In this document: positions 14,106 through 22,632 of the stretch, in pieces
Numbering within the stretch: the first letter of the stretch is position 1
Layout of the letters: each line of letters starts with the position of its first letter
Source: Alistipes sp.
GTDB taxonomy: Bacteria; Bacteroidota; Bacteroidia; Bacteroidales; Rikenellaceae
DNA: 40,519 nt
Direction of reading: 5' to 3'
NCBI GenBank assembly: GCA_017399485.1
Contig: JAFQCA010000032.1
Coordinates: 1 to 40,519 of the forward strand
Translations under genes and position numbers: made by a program
The notes under the pieces: model-generated
Database searches by the model: none
Seen by the model: the letters and a program-made list of their open reading frames with translations, nothing else
Told to the model about the DNA's origin: nothing

Positions 14106-16683
14106 GTTTTTTATGTTCGTTTTCCTTTGCTAAAATTGCTACCAGTTTGCGGCCCTCTATCTCAAATTTCACGTTTCCGAAATCCAAAGTAGTAGGCCCG
14201 GCCAACATACCGCGTAATTTATCCAAAGGCGCGATAACTTCCGGGTTTCCGCTGGCTCCTGCATATTCGCCCACCATTGCAAGCGTAGGCCCGGACGCTA
14301 TACCACCCTCTGCCAGCATTGGAATACCGGCGGCGGTAACAGCTGCCAACATCGCCGTAGTAAATCCCATAGCGATACCAAAACCGGCAAACGGTATGTA
14401 GGCGTGCGCCGCCATATATTCGGCTGCTGCCAACTCCTTGTAACTGGCCGCTACTAATTTGTTGGACGCGATAGTAGCAACACCGGCGGCGGTGTTAGTC
14501 GCAGCGGTAGTAGTTCTTACGGTTGCTGCGGTAGTTTCTGCGCCTGCCTCTACGCCCTTTGTAACGGCGTGTGCTGCACTTGCAGCCGTCAGTAACTCGA
14601 TAATGCCTATAACCGTCTGTATGCCCTCATACAAACCTATAAAGCCGTCCACAATACCTACGACAATCTGCCACGCGCTGCCGTTGCCTTTCAGACTTTC
14701 GGTTATACCCTCTATGCTGCTGCCGATATTCTTAATACCGCCCCAGCCGTCCTTTAATGCCTGGCCCGTAGTTACCGCCGTTTTTTCCGCTTCTTTGCCT
14801 GCGTTCTTAATCGCGTCTGCCTTATCGTTCCACGCCTTGATTTGTTGGTTAATCAGCGCGGCTTCTTCAACGGTAGCGGTTTGCAGTTTTGCGGTAAGTA
14901 TTTCTATATTATCGCCTATATCCTTTAATGTGGCTGCGTCCTCTTTCCACAGCGGCGTATTATTTGCGGCTTTGCCTGCGTTCCTAATCGCGTCGGCTTT
15001 TTCCTCCCACTTTGCGATTTGTTGGTTAATCAGTACCGCTTCGTCGGCTGTGGCAGTTTGCAGTTTGTCCGTTAGAATTTGGATATTTGCGTTTATATCT
15101 TGCAGTGTGGCTGCGTCCTCTTTCCACAGCGGCGTATTATCTTCTGCCGCATTTCCTGCGTTTTCTATGGCTTCGGCTTTCTTTTTCCAATCTGCTATTT
15201 GTTGGTTAATCAGCGCGGCTTCTTGTATGCTCGCCGTCTGTAACTTATTTTGCAAAATTTGGATATTATCGGTTATGGCTTTTAGCGTTTCCGCGTTGTC
15301 AGTCCATACCGGGGCCTCAACCTTTGGCGTAGTCGGGGTGCCGGTGGTAGTCGGCTTGTAATCCTTGTATTTGTCTTTGGCTGCCCCTAAATCAATGGCC
15401 GGGGCGGTTTTTGGCTTGCTAACCTCTACGGCTACCTCCACCTTTTTATTACCTAAACCCAATATGTTTTTAAGCCACTCCCACGCTTCTTTACACTTTT
15501 CTACCAGCCACTCGAAAGCCTTTGCCAAACCGTTCATAATAGCGGTAGCCAACGGCTTTATAGCTTCCCAAACCTTATCGCATATTTGCCGAAAACCCTC
15601 GCAATTATTGTAAGCTGCTATAAGTGCCGTAACCAAAGCACCGATAGCCGTAATGATTAAGCCTATCGGGTTCATCGTCAGCACCAAATTAAGCACCTTT
15701 TGTACAGCCGTCCACGCAGCAGTCGCCGCCGATACTATCTTTTGGGCTGCTGCCGTTGCCAGTGCTGCGCCTTTGTTCTTTACCATTGCCACAGTGGACG
15801 CGGCAAAGGCTTTCACGCTTGCGTATAATGTTGTAGATAGGGTTTTAACTCCGGTTACTAAGGTGGTAATGCTTGTTAGCGCAGTAGTAGAGTGGGCCGC
15901 GATAGTAACAAATGGTAACGCTCCGTTCACCATACCGCCTAACTGCTCTTTCATATCGCCCAACGTATTAACTAACTGCTGCTGCTTTCCGCTTTCGGTC
16001 TGCGCTAACTGGGCGTTCATTTCGCCCACGTTGTTAGTAATTACCTGCGCCAACATTGCCGCGCGTTCCTGCTCTGTTCCGTATTTCAGTACCTTTTCCT
16101 CGGCTTCGTCGAAAGTGATACCTACACGGGTCAAAGCGGACGTTTGCCCCTGCATTACTTTACCCATTAAGTTACCTACCGTTACCGCGTCCTGCGTGGT
16201 AGCGTTAAGTCCTTTTTGCTGCGCTAATAAATTATTCATAGCAGGTAACAGCGTTTCCAAACTCGCCTTTTCGTTTAGAAACGTCGCTATCTGTTGCGCG
16301 CCGGATAATTGCACCTCATCACCGATAACGCCTAATTCTTGCTGTGCGCTTGCCAAATCCTTAATGCTCTGTATCTCCGCGTCGGTTGCACCCATACGCT
16401 GCTGCATAACGGTTGCTAATTTGGTTTCCGCTACCTCCTGCACGGCGTAAGCGTCTGCCAAATTTTTCATACCTGCCTGCAACTGGCTAAAACTACGTTG
16501 CGCCGCGTCCAGTCCGGTAGCCAAAGCCGCAAAGTTTATAACATTGCCTTTTAGCTGCTGCGCTTCCGATACGGTGGACGTAATCACCTTTTTTAAGCCC
16601 TCCGCGTCTTTCGCTAAATCCTTAAAACTTTTAGCGTCGCCGTCTAACTTAAAAGTTATGCTAATTGTGCTTTTTCCTGCCAT
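14098..16683 (-). CDS. Tail tape measure protein
   Basis: Sets tail length and forms the central tail filament. The 861-aa protein has a helical N-terminus (DLAKDAEGLKKVITSTVSEA), hydrophobic stretches near 335-365 (VLTMNPIGLIITAIGALV, the segment typical of tape measures) and near 700-790, and an Ala-rich C-terminus. Between them are three tandem copies of a 58-59-residue unit ending in DAIKNAGKEA-type motifs. It follows the tail chaperone pair by 2 bases, as is standard. Its length would fit a tail of roughly 130 nm by the usual 1.5 angstrom per residue rule. Confidence 0.95.
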   Translation of the reverse strand: MAGKSTISITFKLDGDAKSFKDLAKDAEGLKKVITSTVSEAQQLKGNVINFAALATGLDAAQRSFSQLQAGMKNLADAYAVQEVAETKLATVMQQRMGATDAEIQSIKDLASAQQELGVIGDEVQLSGAQQIATFLNEKASLETLLPAMNNLLAQQKGLNATTQDAVTVGNLMGKVMQGQTSALTRVGITFDEAEEKVLKYGTEQERAAMLAQVITNNVGEMNAQLAQTESGKQQQLVNTLGDMKEQLGGMVNGALPFVTIAAHSTTALTSITTLVTGVKTLSTTLYASVKAFAASTVAMVKNKGAALATAAAQKIVSAATAAWTAVQKVLNLVLTMNPIGLIITAIGALVTALIAAYNNCEGFRQICDKVWEAIKPLATAIMNGLAKAFEWLVEKCKEAWEWLKNILGLGNKKVEVAVEVSKPKTAPAIDLGAAKDKYKDYKPTTTGTPTTPKVEAPVWTDNAETLKAITDNIQILQNKLQTASIQEAALINQQIADWKKKAEAIENAGNAAEDNTPLWKEDAATLQDINANIQILTDKLQTATADEAVLINQQIAKWEEKADAIRNAGKAANNTPLWKEDAATLKDIGDNIEILTAKLQTATVEEAALINQQIKAWNDKADAIKNAGKEAEKTAVTTGQALKDGWGGIKNIGSSIEGITESLKGNGSAWQIVVGIVDGFIGLYEGIQTVIGIIELLTAASAAHAVTKGVEAGAETTAATVRTTTAATNTAAGVATIASNKLVAASYKELAAAEYMAAHAYIPFAGFGIAMGFTTAMLAAVTAAGIPMLAEGGIASGPTLAMVGEYAGASGNPEVIAPLDKLRGMLAGPTTLDFGNVKFEIEGRKLVAILAKENEHKKRG
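14785..15312 (-). repeat. Three tandem 58-59-codon repeats in tape measure gene
   Basis: Three adjacent units, each with W(K/T)(E/D)(D/N)A.TL..I..NI.IL..KLQTA...EA.LINQQI..W..KA.AI.NAG. The last two begin NTPLWKEDAATL and are the most alike; the first begins APVWTDNAETL. Unit gains or losses would change tail length in fixed steps. Confidence 0.85.
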
Positions 16684-16685
16684 AG

Positions 16686-17053
16686 TTATATCATCGTATC
16701 GCCTAATTTCTTAACTAATTCTGCCATACGTTCACGCTGTTGCTGCGGTGTTAATTCCTGCTCCTTAGCGTTACGTTTTCGGGTCTTTTTCTTATCCCAC
16801 GGAAACGGCAGTAACTTTTCCGGTGTAATCTTTTTGCCTTTGGCTAAATGCGGCTGTATGCTTATCGTTGCCAGTAATCGCATACGTTCCCATTTGTCCT
16901 TAAAATCAGTATCGCGCTGCTCTACATACGCTTTATAGACGGCCGCAAATTCGTTGAAATCCAACTTGCAAAAATCGTCGTAACTTAGTCGTATGCAGCC
17001 CAGCGCGATACCTAATAAATCGTAAATGCCTTTAGGCTCTAACTTTTTTTTTC
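16686..17053 (-). CDS. Tail assembly chaperone, frameshifted C-terminal part
   Basis: The -1 extension of the upstream chaperone (G-T style). A stand-alone ORF of 92 codons could start at a TTG (16964), but the same frame stays open back to 17053, reading EPKGIYDLLGIALGCIRLSY and then on into the ORF, and meets the A9 run of the upstream gene. Slippage by -1 there gives a 221-aa fusion protein. The C-terminus is basic and helical (WDKKKTRKRNAKEQELTP), as expected for the part that binds the tape measure. It ends 2 bases before the tape measure start. Confidence 0.8.
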
Positions 17054-17350
17054 ACCCTCGGCGGCATTGTCGTTAGCGGTGCTGCCTTGCTGCATTTGCG
17101 CCGCCCATTCGTTCATATCTTCCGGGTTGAGTGCGTCGGCAAACTCCAGTAACGACATACTGAAATCTACTTTGTCTGCCGCACACGCAGACACAACACA
17201 GCAGTACAGATAAGTACACAAATCGGTAAAGCTCTTATCTGTCATTTCCGTAATCTCTTTGCCGGTTTCCTTTTTGAAACGTAGCATAGCCCCCATAGTG
17301 GGACGGCACGGATATTTCGCGCCATTTATCGTTACTTCAACCTTTGCCAT
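17039..17350 (-). CDS. Tail assembly chaperone (G-like)
   Basis: Coats the tape measure protein during tail assembly and is not in the mature virion. The 103-aa protein sits between the major tail protein and tape measure genes, the fixed place for this family. It shows MAKVEVTINGAKYPCRPTMG and an acidic C-terminus ending GEKKS just before a TAG. Its last codons GAA AAA AAA AGT TAG contain nine A residues that allow a -1 shift into the downstream frame. Confidence 0.85.
   Translation of the reverse strand: MAKVEVTINGAKYPCRPTMGAMLRFKKETGKEITEMTDKSFTDLCTYLYCCVVSACAADKVDFSMSLLEFADALNPEDMNEWAAQMQQGSTANDNAAEGEKKS
17044..17052 (-). promoter_or_regulatory. Programmed -1 frameshift site (A9 run)
   Basis: Coding-strand GGT GAA AAA AAA AGT TAG offers an A_AAA_AAA heptamer 4-5 bases before the zero-frame stop. 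A -1 slip reads AAA AAG TTA GAG CCT and continues for 124 codons. Tail chaperone genes of most long-tailed phages use such a shift at this place. Confidence 0.8.
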
Positions 17351-17363
17351 ATCGTACTACTCT

Positions 17364-17834
17364 TTACTCGGTTACGTTCTCGGTAATTGCGGTTTCGTCC
17401 AGCACCTCAGGTTCGCCGTCGTTATCCAGCGAAATGCTATACGTACTATCGTCCTGCGCCGGGTCGGTGCGTTCCAAAGACGTAATAACGCATTTACCAG
17501 CCAAATACGGCTTATCGCTGTTATCGCGTTCCATACACTTAATTTCTACGGATTTGCCAGCTTTCCACAATGCGAAAAGCGACTTAAAACCGCACTCGGT
17601 TTCGTCGTAGAATACCAAACCCTCGGCACTGATAGCGTAGGACAAACCTACTACGCCCTTTTTCTTCCATAGGCCGCTACTCATACCTGCCGACGCTACG
17701 GGTTTAACCGCACGTTCTTTCGTTTCGCTGTTAAACGTACTTGTGTGGCTGGTGCAGCTTCCTACTGCCTTACCGCCAACATACAGCAGCATATCGCTAC
17801 CGTTGCAATAACCACTTTTTGCTGTTGTCGCCAT
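17364..17834 (-). CDS. Major tail (tube) protein
   Basis: A 156-aa protein that stacks into the tail tube. Beta-rich with segments typical of the family, such as GSDMLLYVGGKAVGSCTSHT near the N-terminus, then ISAEGLVFYDETECGF and KCVITSLERTDPAQDDSTYS in the second half. It lies between the tail terminator and chaperone genes and has the usual size. I assign it mainly from position, size and pattern. Confidence 0.85.
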   Translation of the reverse strand: MATTAKSGYCNGSDMLLYVGGKAVGSCTSHTSTFNSETKERAVKPVASAGMSSGLWKKKGVVGLSYAISAEGLVFYDETECGFKSLFALWKAGKSVEIKCMERDNSDKPYLAGKCVITSLERTDPAQDDSTYSISLDNDGEPEVLDETAITENVTE

Positions 17835-17839
17835 ATCGT

Positions 17840-18229
17840 TTATATCTTAACATTAAACACTAACTGTTGTACATACGCGTCGTCCTGCCACGCTTCTTCG
17901 CTATCCGACAAATAGCAACTGCGCATAACCAGCCCGTCGCTTTCGCCCTGCACGCCGTCCAACGCACCGCGTACAGCTTCGGCCAATTCTACGCCCTCGG
18001 TATAACCTTTCGTGTAGCAAAGAATTTCAATACCTACCATATCAGCACCTCGCCCGGCTTTCGTTGGCACTTGCTCCAACTGGGTACGACGATACACTAT
18101 ATACGGCAGTTCTGCGTTATCCTCAACTACCGGGAAAACCTTATTAGCGCGCGCCATTACTTCGCTATCCTCGATAAGAATAGCCCGGATAATTTCGCCT
18201 GCGCTTAAACTTGTTCTATTTACAGCCAT
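17840..18229 (-). CDS. Tail terminator/completion protein (DUF3168-like)
   Basis: A 129-aa protein that caps the tail tube and joins it to the head. The N-terminus SAGEIIRAILIEDSEVMARA and the segment ELPYIVYRRTQLEQVPTKAG, followed by IEILCYTKGYTEGVELAEAV, match the pattern of DUF3168 (phage lambda gpU-like) proteins. Its start overlaps the preceding gene's stop by 14 bases. Order head adaptor, gp10-like, terminator, tube protein is standard. Confidence 0.85.
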   Translation of the reverse strand: MAVNRTSLSAGEIIRAILIEDSEVMARANKVFPVVEDNAELPYIVYRRTQLEQVPTKAGRGADMVGIEILCYTKGYTEGVELAEAVRGALDGVQGESDGLVMRSCYLSDSEEAWQDDAYVQQLVFNVKI

Positions 18230-18746
18230 ACTTTTTTGCTACTTGTTCTACATTTTCAGTTACCATTTTCTTTATGTCTGCCGTTACGGTGTCGCGTACA
18301 CTTGAAAGGGTTTGCGCCATAAATCCGTAACGCTTCATTCGTCCGGTGCGGTGTGAGGCTCGCAACCTTGCAGCACGCCTGCGCGTTCCCTGCTTCGGTT
18401 TGGTCTTTCGTTCCGCTGTTCCCTCCTCAGCCCATATTAGTACGGGCTTTTTAAGGCCCTGCCGGTTGGTGTGAAATCCTGCCTCTCCCTTGCCGTTCTT
18501 TCCTGCCCGTTTCGTTCCTACTGTAACCCGAAATCCAGCTTTACGCTTGAATACAATAGCGCGCACGCCTTTTTCTAAGTCCTTGTTCGATTGGACGCTA
18601 CTACGCAGGTTGTTTATTGCCGTTTTGCGTACTTGGTTGGCTTCTTTACGAAAACCTCCCTTAATCGCTTGCAGTCTGCGTTTAGGCTCCAGTTCAGCGA
18701 ATAACCGCTGCAAATTTTCGTCGTTGTAGTCAATAGTCCGGGCCAT
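18216..18746 (-). CDS. HK97 gp10-like neck/tail protein
   Basis: A 176-aa, very basic protein in the position of HK97 gp10 proteins, which act at the head-tail joint. It begins ARTIDYNDENLQRLFAELEP and has FRKEANQVRKTAINNLRSSV, typical of the family's N-terminal helix, and a middle with an Arg/Lys-rich, likely flexible stretch (KTKPKQGTRRRAARLRASHR). The C-terminal helix VTADIKKMVTENVEQVAKKY completes the fold. It is coupled to the head-closure gene upstream and overlaps the terminator gene downstream. Confidence 0.85.
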   Translation of the reverse strand: MARTIDYNDENLQRLFAELEPKRRLQAIKGGFRKEANQVRKTAINNLRSSVQSNKDLEKGVRAIVFKRKAGFRVTVGTKRAGKNGKGEAGFHTNRQGLKKPVLIWAEEGTAERKTKPKQGTRRRAARLRASHRTGRMKRYGFMAQTLSSVRDTVTADIKKMVTENVEQVAKKYGCK

Positions 18747-18754
18747 ACTGGTAA

Positions 18755-19075
18755 CTATTCATTAACTCGGTCGCATAGTAGGGTTTTATAGCCTCTATCC
18801 AAATTAGGGATTATCGCCACGACGGTATAAAGATAACCGCCCAACTGCTGCACCCTCCAGTTTTCCGCTATCGGGTGCGCGTGGCGTATATTAAACTCTG
18901 CCGCATAGTCCGGGAAATGTTCGCCCACCTCCTCGCTGCGGTTGCCCGTAGCCCTAACGCATTCCGCGTGTACGGTGCGCGTAGGTTCGTAGGTAGTAGT
19001 TTCTGCGCCCATTCGGTCAGTAACCCGTTTAGGCTCCAGCAACGTAAGTTTATATTTCATTTTCCCGGCTATCAT
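18755..19075 (-). CDS. Head closure protein / head-tail adaptor
   Basis: A 106-aa protein of the SPP1 gp16 / phage_H_T_join type, closing the connector after packaging. Features: KLTLLEPKRVTDRMGAETTT at the start, ECVRATGNRSEEVGEHF in the middle and YLYTVVAIIPNLDRGYKTLL at the end. The first Met at 19075 overlaps the previous gene's stop by 4 bases; a Met five codons later (MKYKLT) is also possible. Confidence 0.85.
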   Translation of the reverse strand: MIAGKMKYKLTLLEPKRVTDRMGAETTTYEPTRTVHAECVRATGNRSEEVGEHFPDYAAEFNIRHAHPIAENWRVQQLGGYLYTVVAIIPNLDRGYKTLLCDRVNE

Positions 19076-19389
19076 TCGGCAGTGTCGTTTACTAATTTGC
19101 GATACGGTTTAATTAAGGCTTGCAGTGTGTACGGCACTTCTGCCATTTGCACACCGCTAACGGCTTCGCGCTGATTGTACCAGTGTCCGGCAATCAATAA
19201 AATAGCGTGCAATATCATTGCAGGCAGTTTGCCGTTACCCATTTCCAGCAGTTCGTCGCTGGTGCGGTTGGTTGCTTTGTTTACGTACTGCTCCGCAGCG
19301 TCTAACAAATGCTGTAAATACTGGTCGTCATCGCTAAAGTCGTCCGCGCGGACGTGCATTTTTAGTAGTGCTATATCCACTGTAGCCAT
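19072..19389 (-). CDS. Head-tail connector protein (gp6-like)
   Basis: A 105-aa helical protein that forms the ring below the portal. ALLKMHVRADDFSDDDQYLQ near the N-terminus and LHAILLIAGHWYNQREAVSG in the middle are the hallmark segments of the HK97 gp6 / phage_connect_1 family. It lies 41 bases downstream of the capsid gene and overlaps the head-closure gene by 4 bases. Confidence 0.9.
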   Translation of the reverse strand: MATVDIALLKMHVRADDFSDDDQYLQHLLDAAEQYVNKATNRTSDELLEMGNGKLPAMILHAILLIAGHWYNQREAVSGVQMAEVPYTLQALIKPYRKLVNDTAE

Positions 19390-19430
19390 AATTAAACTGC
19401 TATAATTTTACCTCTGTACGTTCTCACTCT

Positions 19431-20570
19431 TTAGGCGGTCTTAACCTTACCCAAAACAAATGCTTCCTCGCGCAGTGTAACAGTGCCGAAACGTGTGTTA
19501 AGCACGAAATCTACGGCGTTGTTACGGGCCAGTGTGTAAGGGTCAACTACCAAATTCATATCGCCGAAAAATCCGGCTGCTTGGTAGCTCCAATCGCCAA
19601 AGCCGATATAGTCTGCACCGATAGCGTTAGTAGTAAATACGGGATAACCCAGTATCATATCGTTTTCACAAAGGAAACGGCCGCTGCCCTCGTCCACCTT
19701 AACGTCGCGCAGCTCGGCTTTCATTGCCTCGGTCATAATCCAGCACGGCGCAATCATCTTAACACGGCTTGCTACCGTTGCTACGATTTTCAGCAACTCT
19801 TTACGGGTCGGTACTGCTGCTGCAAAGTTGGTTACACTCTTTGCCGCCTCAACAAACGGGCCGTAAACCTTGCGCTGCTTGGTGCTGCCGTCCTTAGCGG
19901 TGTAATCCTTTGTAGTTGTGAAAAGCGCGGCGTTAATCTCGTCCACGATAGCAGCCGGCATTTCCTCCTTAACCACGTTTTCTACGATACCGTGGCTATC
20001 TTCCAACTCCTCACGGGTTACGGGAATGGCAATACCTAAACGGTGGCCGGTTGTTTCCAACTTGCCCCAGTCGATTTTGCTATCGGAAAGGCGTTCTGCC
20101 TCGTCTGCAAACTGGGCTACAGCCTTGCTATGCTTAGGCCAGCGCAAAGTACCGATAAGGCCGGAACGAATGTTCAAACCTACCTTATCGTAGATAAGGC
20201 CCAAACGGATAGGCTTTAACATTTCCTGCTCCTGCACCGGGATAATGCCGGTATCGGCCAACGCTGCGGTAGTCTGCGGCGTAACTTCGCGCATAAGCGA
20301 AATAGTTACCTTGCTGTTTTTGTTAAGCAGCATTTCACGCAGTACCTCGTCGGTGTTCACATTCTGCGGCGTTCCTGCCTCTACTGCGATAGCGTGCATA
20401 CGCATTTGCAGTAACTGATTTTCGCGCGACAACGCTTTATACTCTGCGTCCTCTGCTTCGTTGCGCTCGCGCTGCTCCTTTTCGCACGTATCGGCAATTT
20501 CGCTAATACGGTTGCAGTTGGTCTGATACTTATCTACCAACTCACGCACTTGTACGGTTTTCTTTTTCAT
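19431..20570 (-). CDS. Major capsid protein, HK97 fold
   Basis: A 379-aa capsid protein. Residues about 1-75 form a charged coiled coil (CEKEQRERNEAEDAEYKALS), the delta domain that acts as internal scaffold and is normally removed by the prohead protease. The rest has the HK97 pattern: ALADTGIIPVQEQEMLKPIR, WGKLETTGHRLGIAIPVTRE, the spine helix SHGIVENVVKEEMPAAIVDE and the C-terminal FVLNTRFGTVTLREEAFVLG. It follows the protease gene by 19 bases. Confidence 0.95.
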   Translation of the reverse strand: MKKKTVQVRELVDKYQTNCNRISEIADTCEKEQRERNEAEDAEYKALSRENQLLQMRMHAIAVEAGTPQNVNTDEVLREMLLNKNSKVTISLMREVTPQTTAALADTGIIPVQEQEMLKPIRLGLIYDKVGLNIRSGLIGTLRWPKHSKAVAQFADEAERLSDSKIDWGKLETTGHRLGIAIPVTREELEDSHGIVENVVKEEMPAAIVDEINAALFTTTKDYTAKDGSTKQRKVYGPFVEAAKSVTNFAAAVPTRKELLKIVATVASRVKMIAPCWIMTEAMKAELRDVKVDEGSGRFLCENDMILGYPVFTTNAIGADYIGFGDWSYQAAGFFGDMNLVVDPYTLARNNAVDFVLNTRFGTVTLREEAFVLGKVKTA

Positions 20571-20589
20571 ACAAAAATCGCTTTAACTG

Positions 20590-21276
20590 TTAAACAATAT
20601 CTAAACTTTGCGTAGCAGCGCGGCGCATTTCGCGCACTTGCTCACGCATTTTAGTTTCTACTTTGGTTTTCTCCGGCTGCTCAGGTTTTCTTAGTTCGTT
20701 CACCAACTCGCGCAACTCGCAGTTTGTATCGGGGTACGCAGGGTCGGCAGCCAGCGTAAAATCGTAAATACCGGTAATCACGTTTACGGTGTAGGTAATA
20801 ATCGTTTTACCGTCCACTCTCTGTACATCGCGCGCAACATACGCACTATCGTAGTAGTGGGTGGTAAACATAAAACTACAGCCCGAAATATCACCGCGGC
20901 GCACCAGTTCTAACGCCTTGTCGCCGTCCACGGTGTTAGGTGCGTCAAACTCAAAATAAACGCCCTTGTCGTCCACTCCGTAGGTAAGCGTACCGGCTCC
21001 GTTCTTGCTACGGGCTAATATCAGCTGCCTATCGTGGAACATCGTAAACTTAATGTCGCAGCCGTCCAGCAGTTCTTTTGTTACTGCGCCCGGTGCTATA
21101 ATCTCGCGCGCCTCTTCGTCGTCGTAATCCCACAACGGCGCAGACGGGGTATTAAACAGAATAGCGTAACCGGTAATAGTACGGCTTTCCGCTTCGCCCT
21201 CCTTTGCCTCACGCACTCGCAAATCGGTTACGGTGTGCAGCAGGCGTTTAATAACTTCGTTTTTATTCTTCGCCAT
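20590..21276 (-). CDS. HK97-family prohead protease
   Basis: A 228-aa serine protease that matures the capsid. It shows the family's opening (TITGYAILFNTPSAPL), the catalytic His81 in FTMFHDRQL and the Ser in GDISGCSFMF (Ser131 or Ser134). The C-terminus is charged and helical. Its start overlaps the portal gene's end by 14 bases and it precedes the capsid gene, giving the canonical portal-protease-capsid order. Confidence 0.93.
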   Translation of the reverse strand: MAKNKNEVIKRLLHTVTDLRVREAKEGEAESRTITGYAILFNTPSAPLWDYDDEEAREIIAPGAVTKELLDGCDIKFTMFHDRQLILARSKNGAGTLTYGVDDKGVYFEFDAPNTVDGDKALELVRRGDISGCSFMFTTHYYDSAYVARDVQRVDGKTIITYTVNVITGIYDFTLAADPAYPDTNCELRELVNELRKPEQPEKTKVETKMREQVREMRRAATQSLDIV

Positions 21277-22558
21277 TTTCTTCGTTAGGTTCTGTAACCG
21301 GTTCTGCCGGTTGGGTTTCTATTGGTTCTTTCGGTTCTGCTGTAGTCGGTTTGCCTATCTCAGTAATACTTTTAAGATTAGCAGATACTAATACAATATC
21401 GCCGCCCTCTACAGCAGGTTTGTTTTCCTCTCTGCGCCACTCGTTCACGGTATAAATACCTGCGGCTATCGTCTGCGCTTGATACTTAACGCGGCTATCC
21501 AAATCGCACGCGTAAAGTGCGGTACGGTCAAACTCAAATTTTCGCTTACAGCACAAAGTCGGTGCGACTAACTTACGGTGTAGCTCCTTTTCAATCTTAC
21601 GCAAAATAGGGTTAAGTGTGGTACTAAGAAAAGCCACATTTGCCATTTCCGCAGACTTATAATTATTGCTCGTATCATCAAAAACAAACGACGGGTGTAC
21701 GCCGAAAAATCGGCATATTTCGCGCACCGAAAATTTACGGGTTTCCAAAAACTGCATATCGGTACTGCTTAACGAAATCGGGTTAAACTGTACTTGGCCC
21801 GGTAACGATACAATGCGCTCACCAGCTCTAAATCTATCGTCCAAATCGGTAGCGGTTTTTTCCAGTTCGGTATCTTGGTACTCCCCATAACCGCGCACGC
21901 TGCTATCGTTGCTAACGATACCGCGCACGTTACCGCCGTTATCAAAACGGTTTTTCGTTTCCCGGTCGCCTGCCAAAGCCGTATTTGTCGTAAGACGGGC
22001 AAACGACAAAGTGGATAAACCGGTTTTGCCGTCCAGACTGAAATTTTTAATGTGCAGTATCTCTTTTTCGTCATACACGCCGCAAATACCGGCTGTTACA
22101 TCGCAAACGGTGTATGTATCGTTAATGGTGTCGTGCGAAACACACGCAGGATTTACCAAACAAAGCCGGTCTATATCCATAGTAAACGGGTCATAAACCG
22201 GGACGATATAGGCATTACCGCGCAGTAACATATACTGTACTACCAGCTGCCAAAAATCCACTGCCGACATATAGCCGCAGGGCTGTACATTCAAAAGATA
22301 GTGTAGGCGGCTACTTTTGTCCTCTGTAAAAATATCGCCTTTCATACGCTTATACTGCACGGGCAAATTAGCCACGCTGTCGGCTAACATATTAACACAG
22401 CGGTAAACTGTAGATACATTTAACGCGGTGCCGGTCGGGTACTCAAAAACGCCGCCGGTGCGTGGTATATCCGCACTCGCTGTATTAGCCGCGTTACCCT
22501 CAGCCGTCGTACTGCGTCTAAACAAATTCCGTATGTTATCTATAAATCCCATTCGCAA
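21263..22558 (-). CDS. Portal protein, HK97 family
   Basis: A 431-aa protein forming the dodecameric DNA entry channel. Typical segments: GTALNVSTVYRCVNMLADSV near residue 45, WQLVVQYMLLRGNAYIVPVY near 105, and RFFGVHPSFVFDDTSNNYKS near 290 followed by the long stem helix. The C-terminal 35 residues are Pro/Glu/Thr-rich and probably disordered. It lies 74 bases after the terminase gene, across a strong inverted repeat. Confidence 0.95.
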   Translation of the reverse strand: MRMGFIDNIRNLFRRSTTAEGNAANTASADIPRTGGVFEYPTGTALNVSTVYRCVNMLADSVANLPVQYKRMKGDIFTEDKSSRLHYLLNVQPCGYMSAVDFWQLVVQYMLLRGNAYIVPVYDPFTMDIDRLCLVNPACVSHDTINDTYTVCDVTAGICGVYDEKEILHIKNFSLDGKTGLSTLSFARLTTNTALAGDRETKNRFDNGGNVRGIVSNDSSVRGYGEYQDTELEKTATDLDDRFRAGERIVSLPGQVQFNPISLSSTDMQFLETRKFSVREICRFFGVHPSFVFDDTSNNYKSAEMANVAFLSTTLNPILRKIEKELHRKLVAPTLCCKRKFEFDRTALYACDLDSRVKYQAQTIAAGIYTVNEWRREENKPAVEGGDIVLVSANLKSITEIGKPTTAEPKEPIETQPAEPVTEPNEENGEE

Positions 22559-22585
22559 AATATATGTGCCTCTACTATTACACAG

Positions 22586-22612
22586 AAAAACGGGTAACTG
22601 GTACCCGTTTTT
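22586..22612. terminator. Bidirectional terminator-like hairpin between terL and portal
   Basis: A perfect 11-bp stem AAAAACGGGTA / TACCCGTTTTT with a 5-nt loop, so either strand carries a GC core followed by five U residues. It lies in the 74-bp gap between the large terminase and portal genes. It would reduce leftward read-through into the head genes unless antitermination acts, or could be a processing site. Confidence 0.65.
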
Positions 22613-22632
22613 CTCTAAATTCGATAAAAATT

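Noticed and set aside
14459..15361. 300-codon rightward ORF
   Set aside because: Antisense to the tape measure gene; its Ala/Ser/Val-rich, repetitive product is the mirror of the tandem repeats and of third-base choice in the real gene.
15653..16450. 265-codon rightward ORF
   Set aside because: Antisense to the tape measure gene, with low-complexity composition and no domain character.
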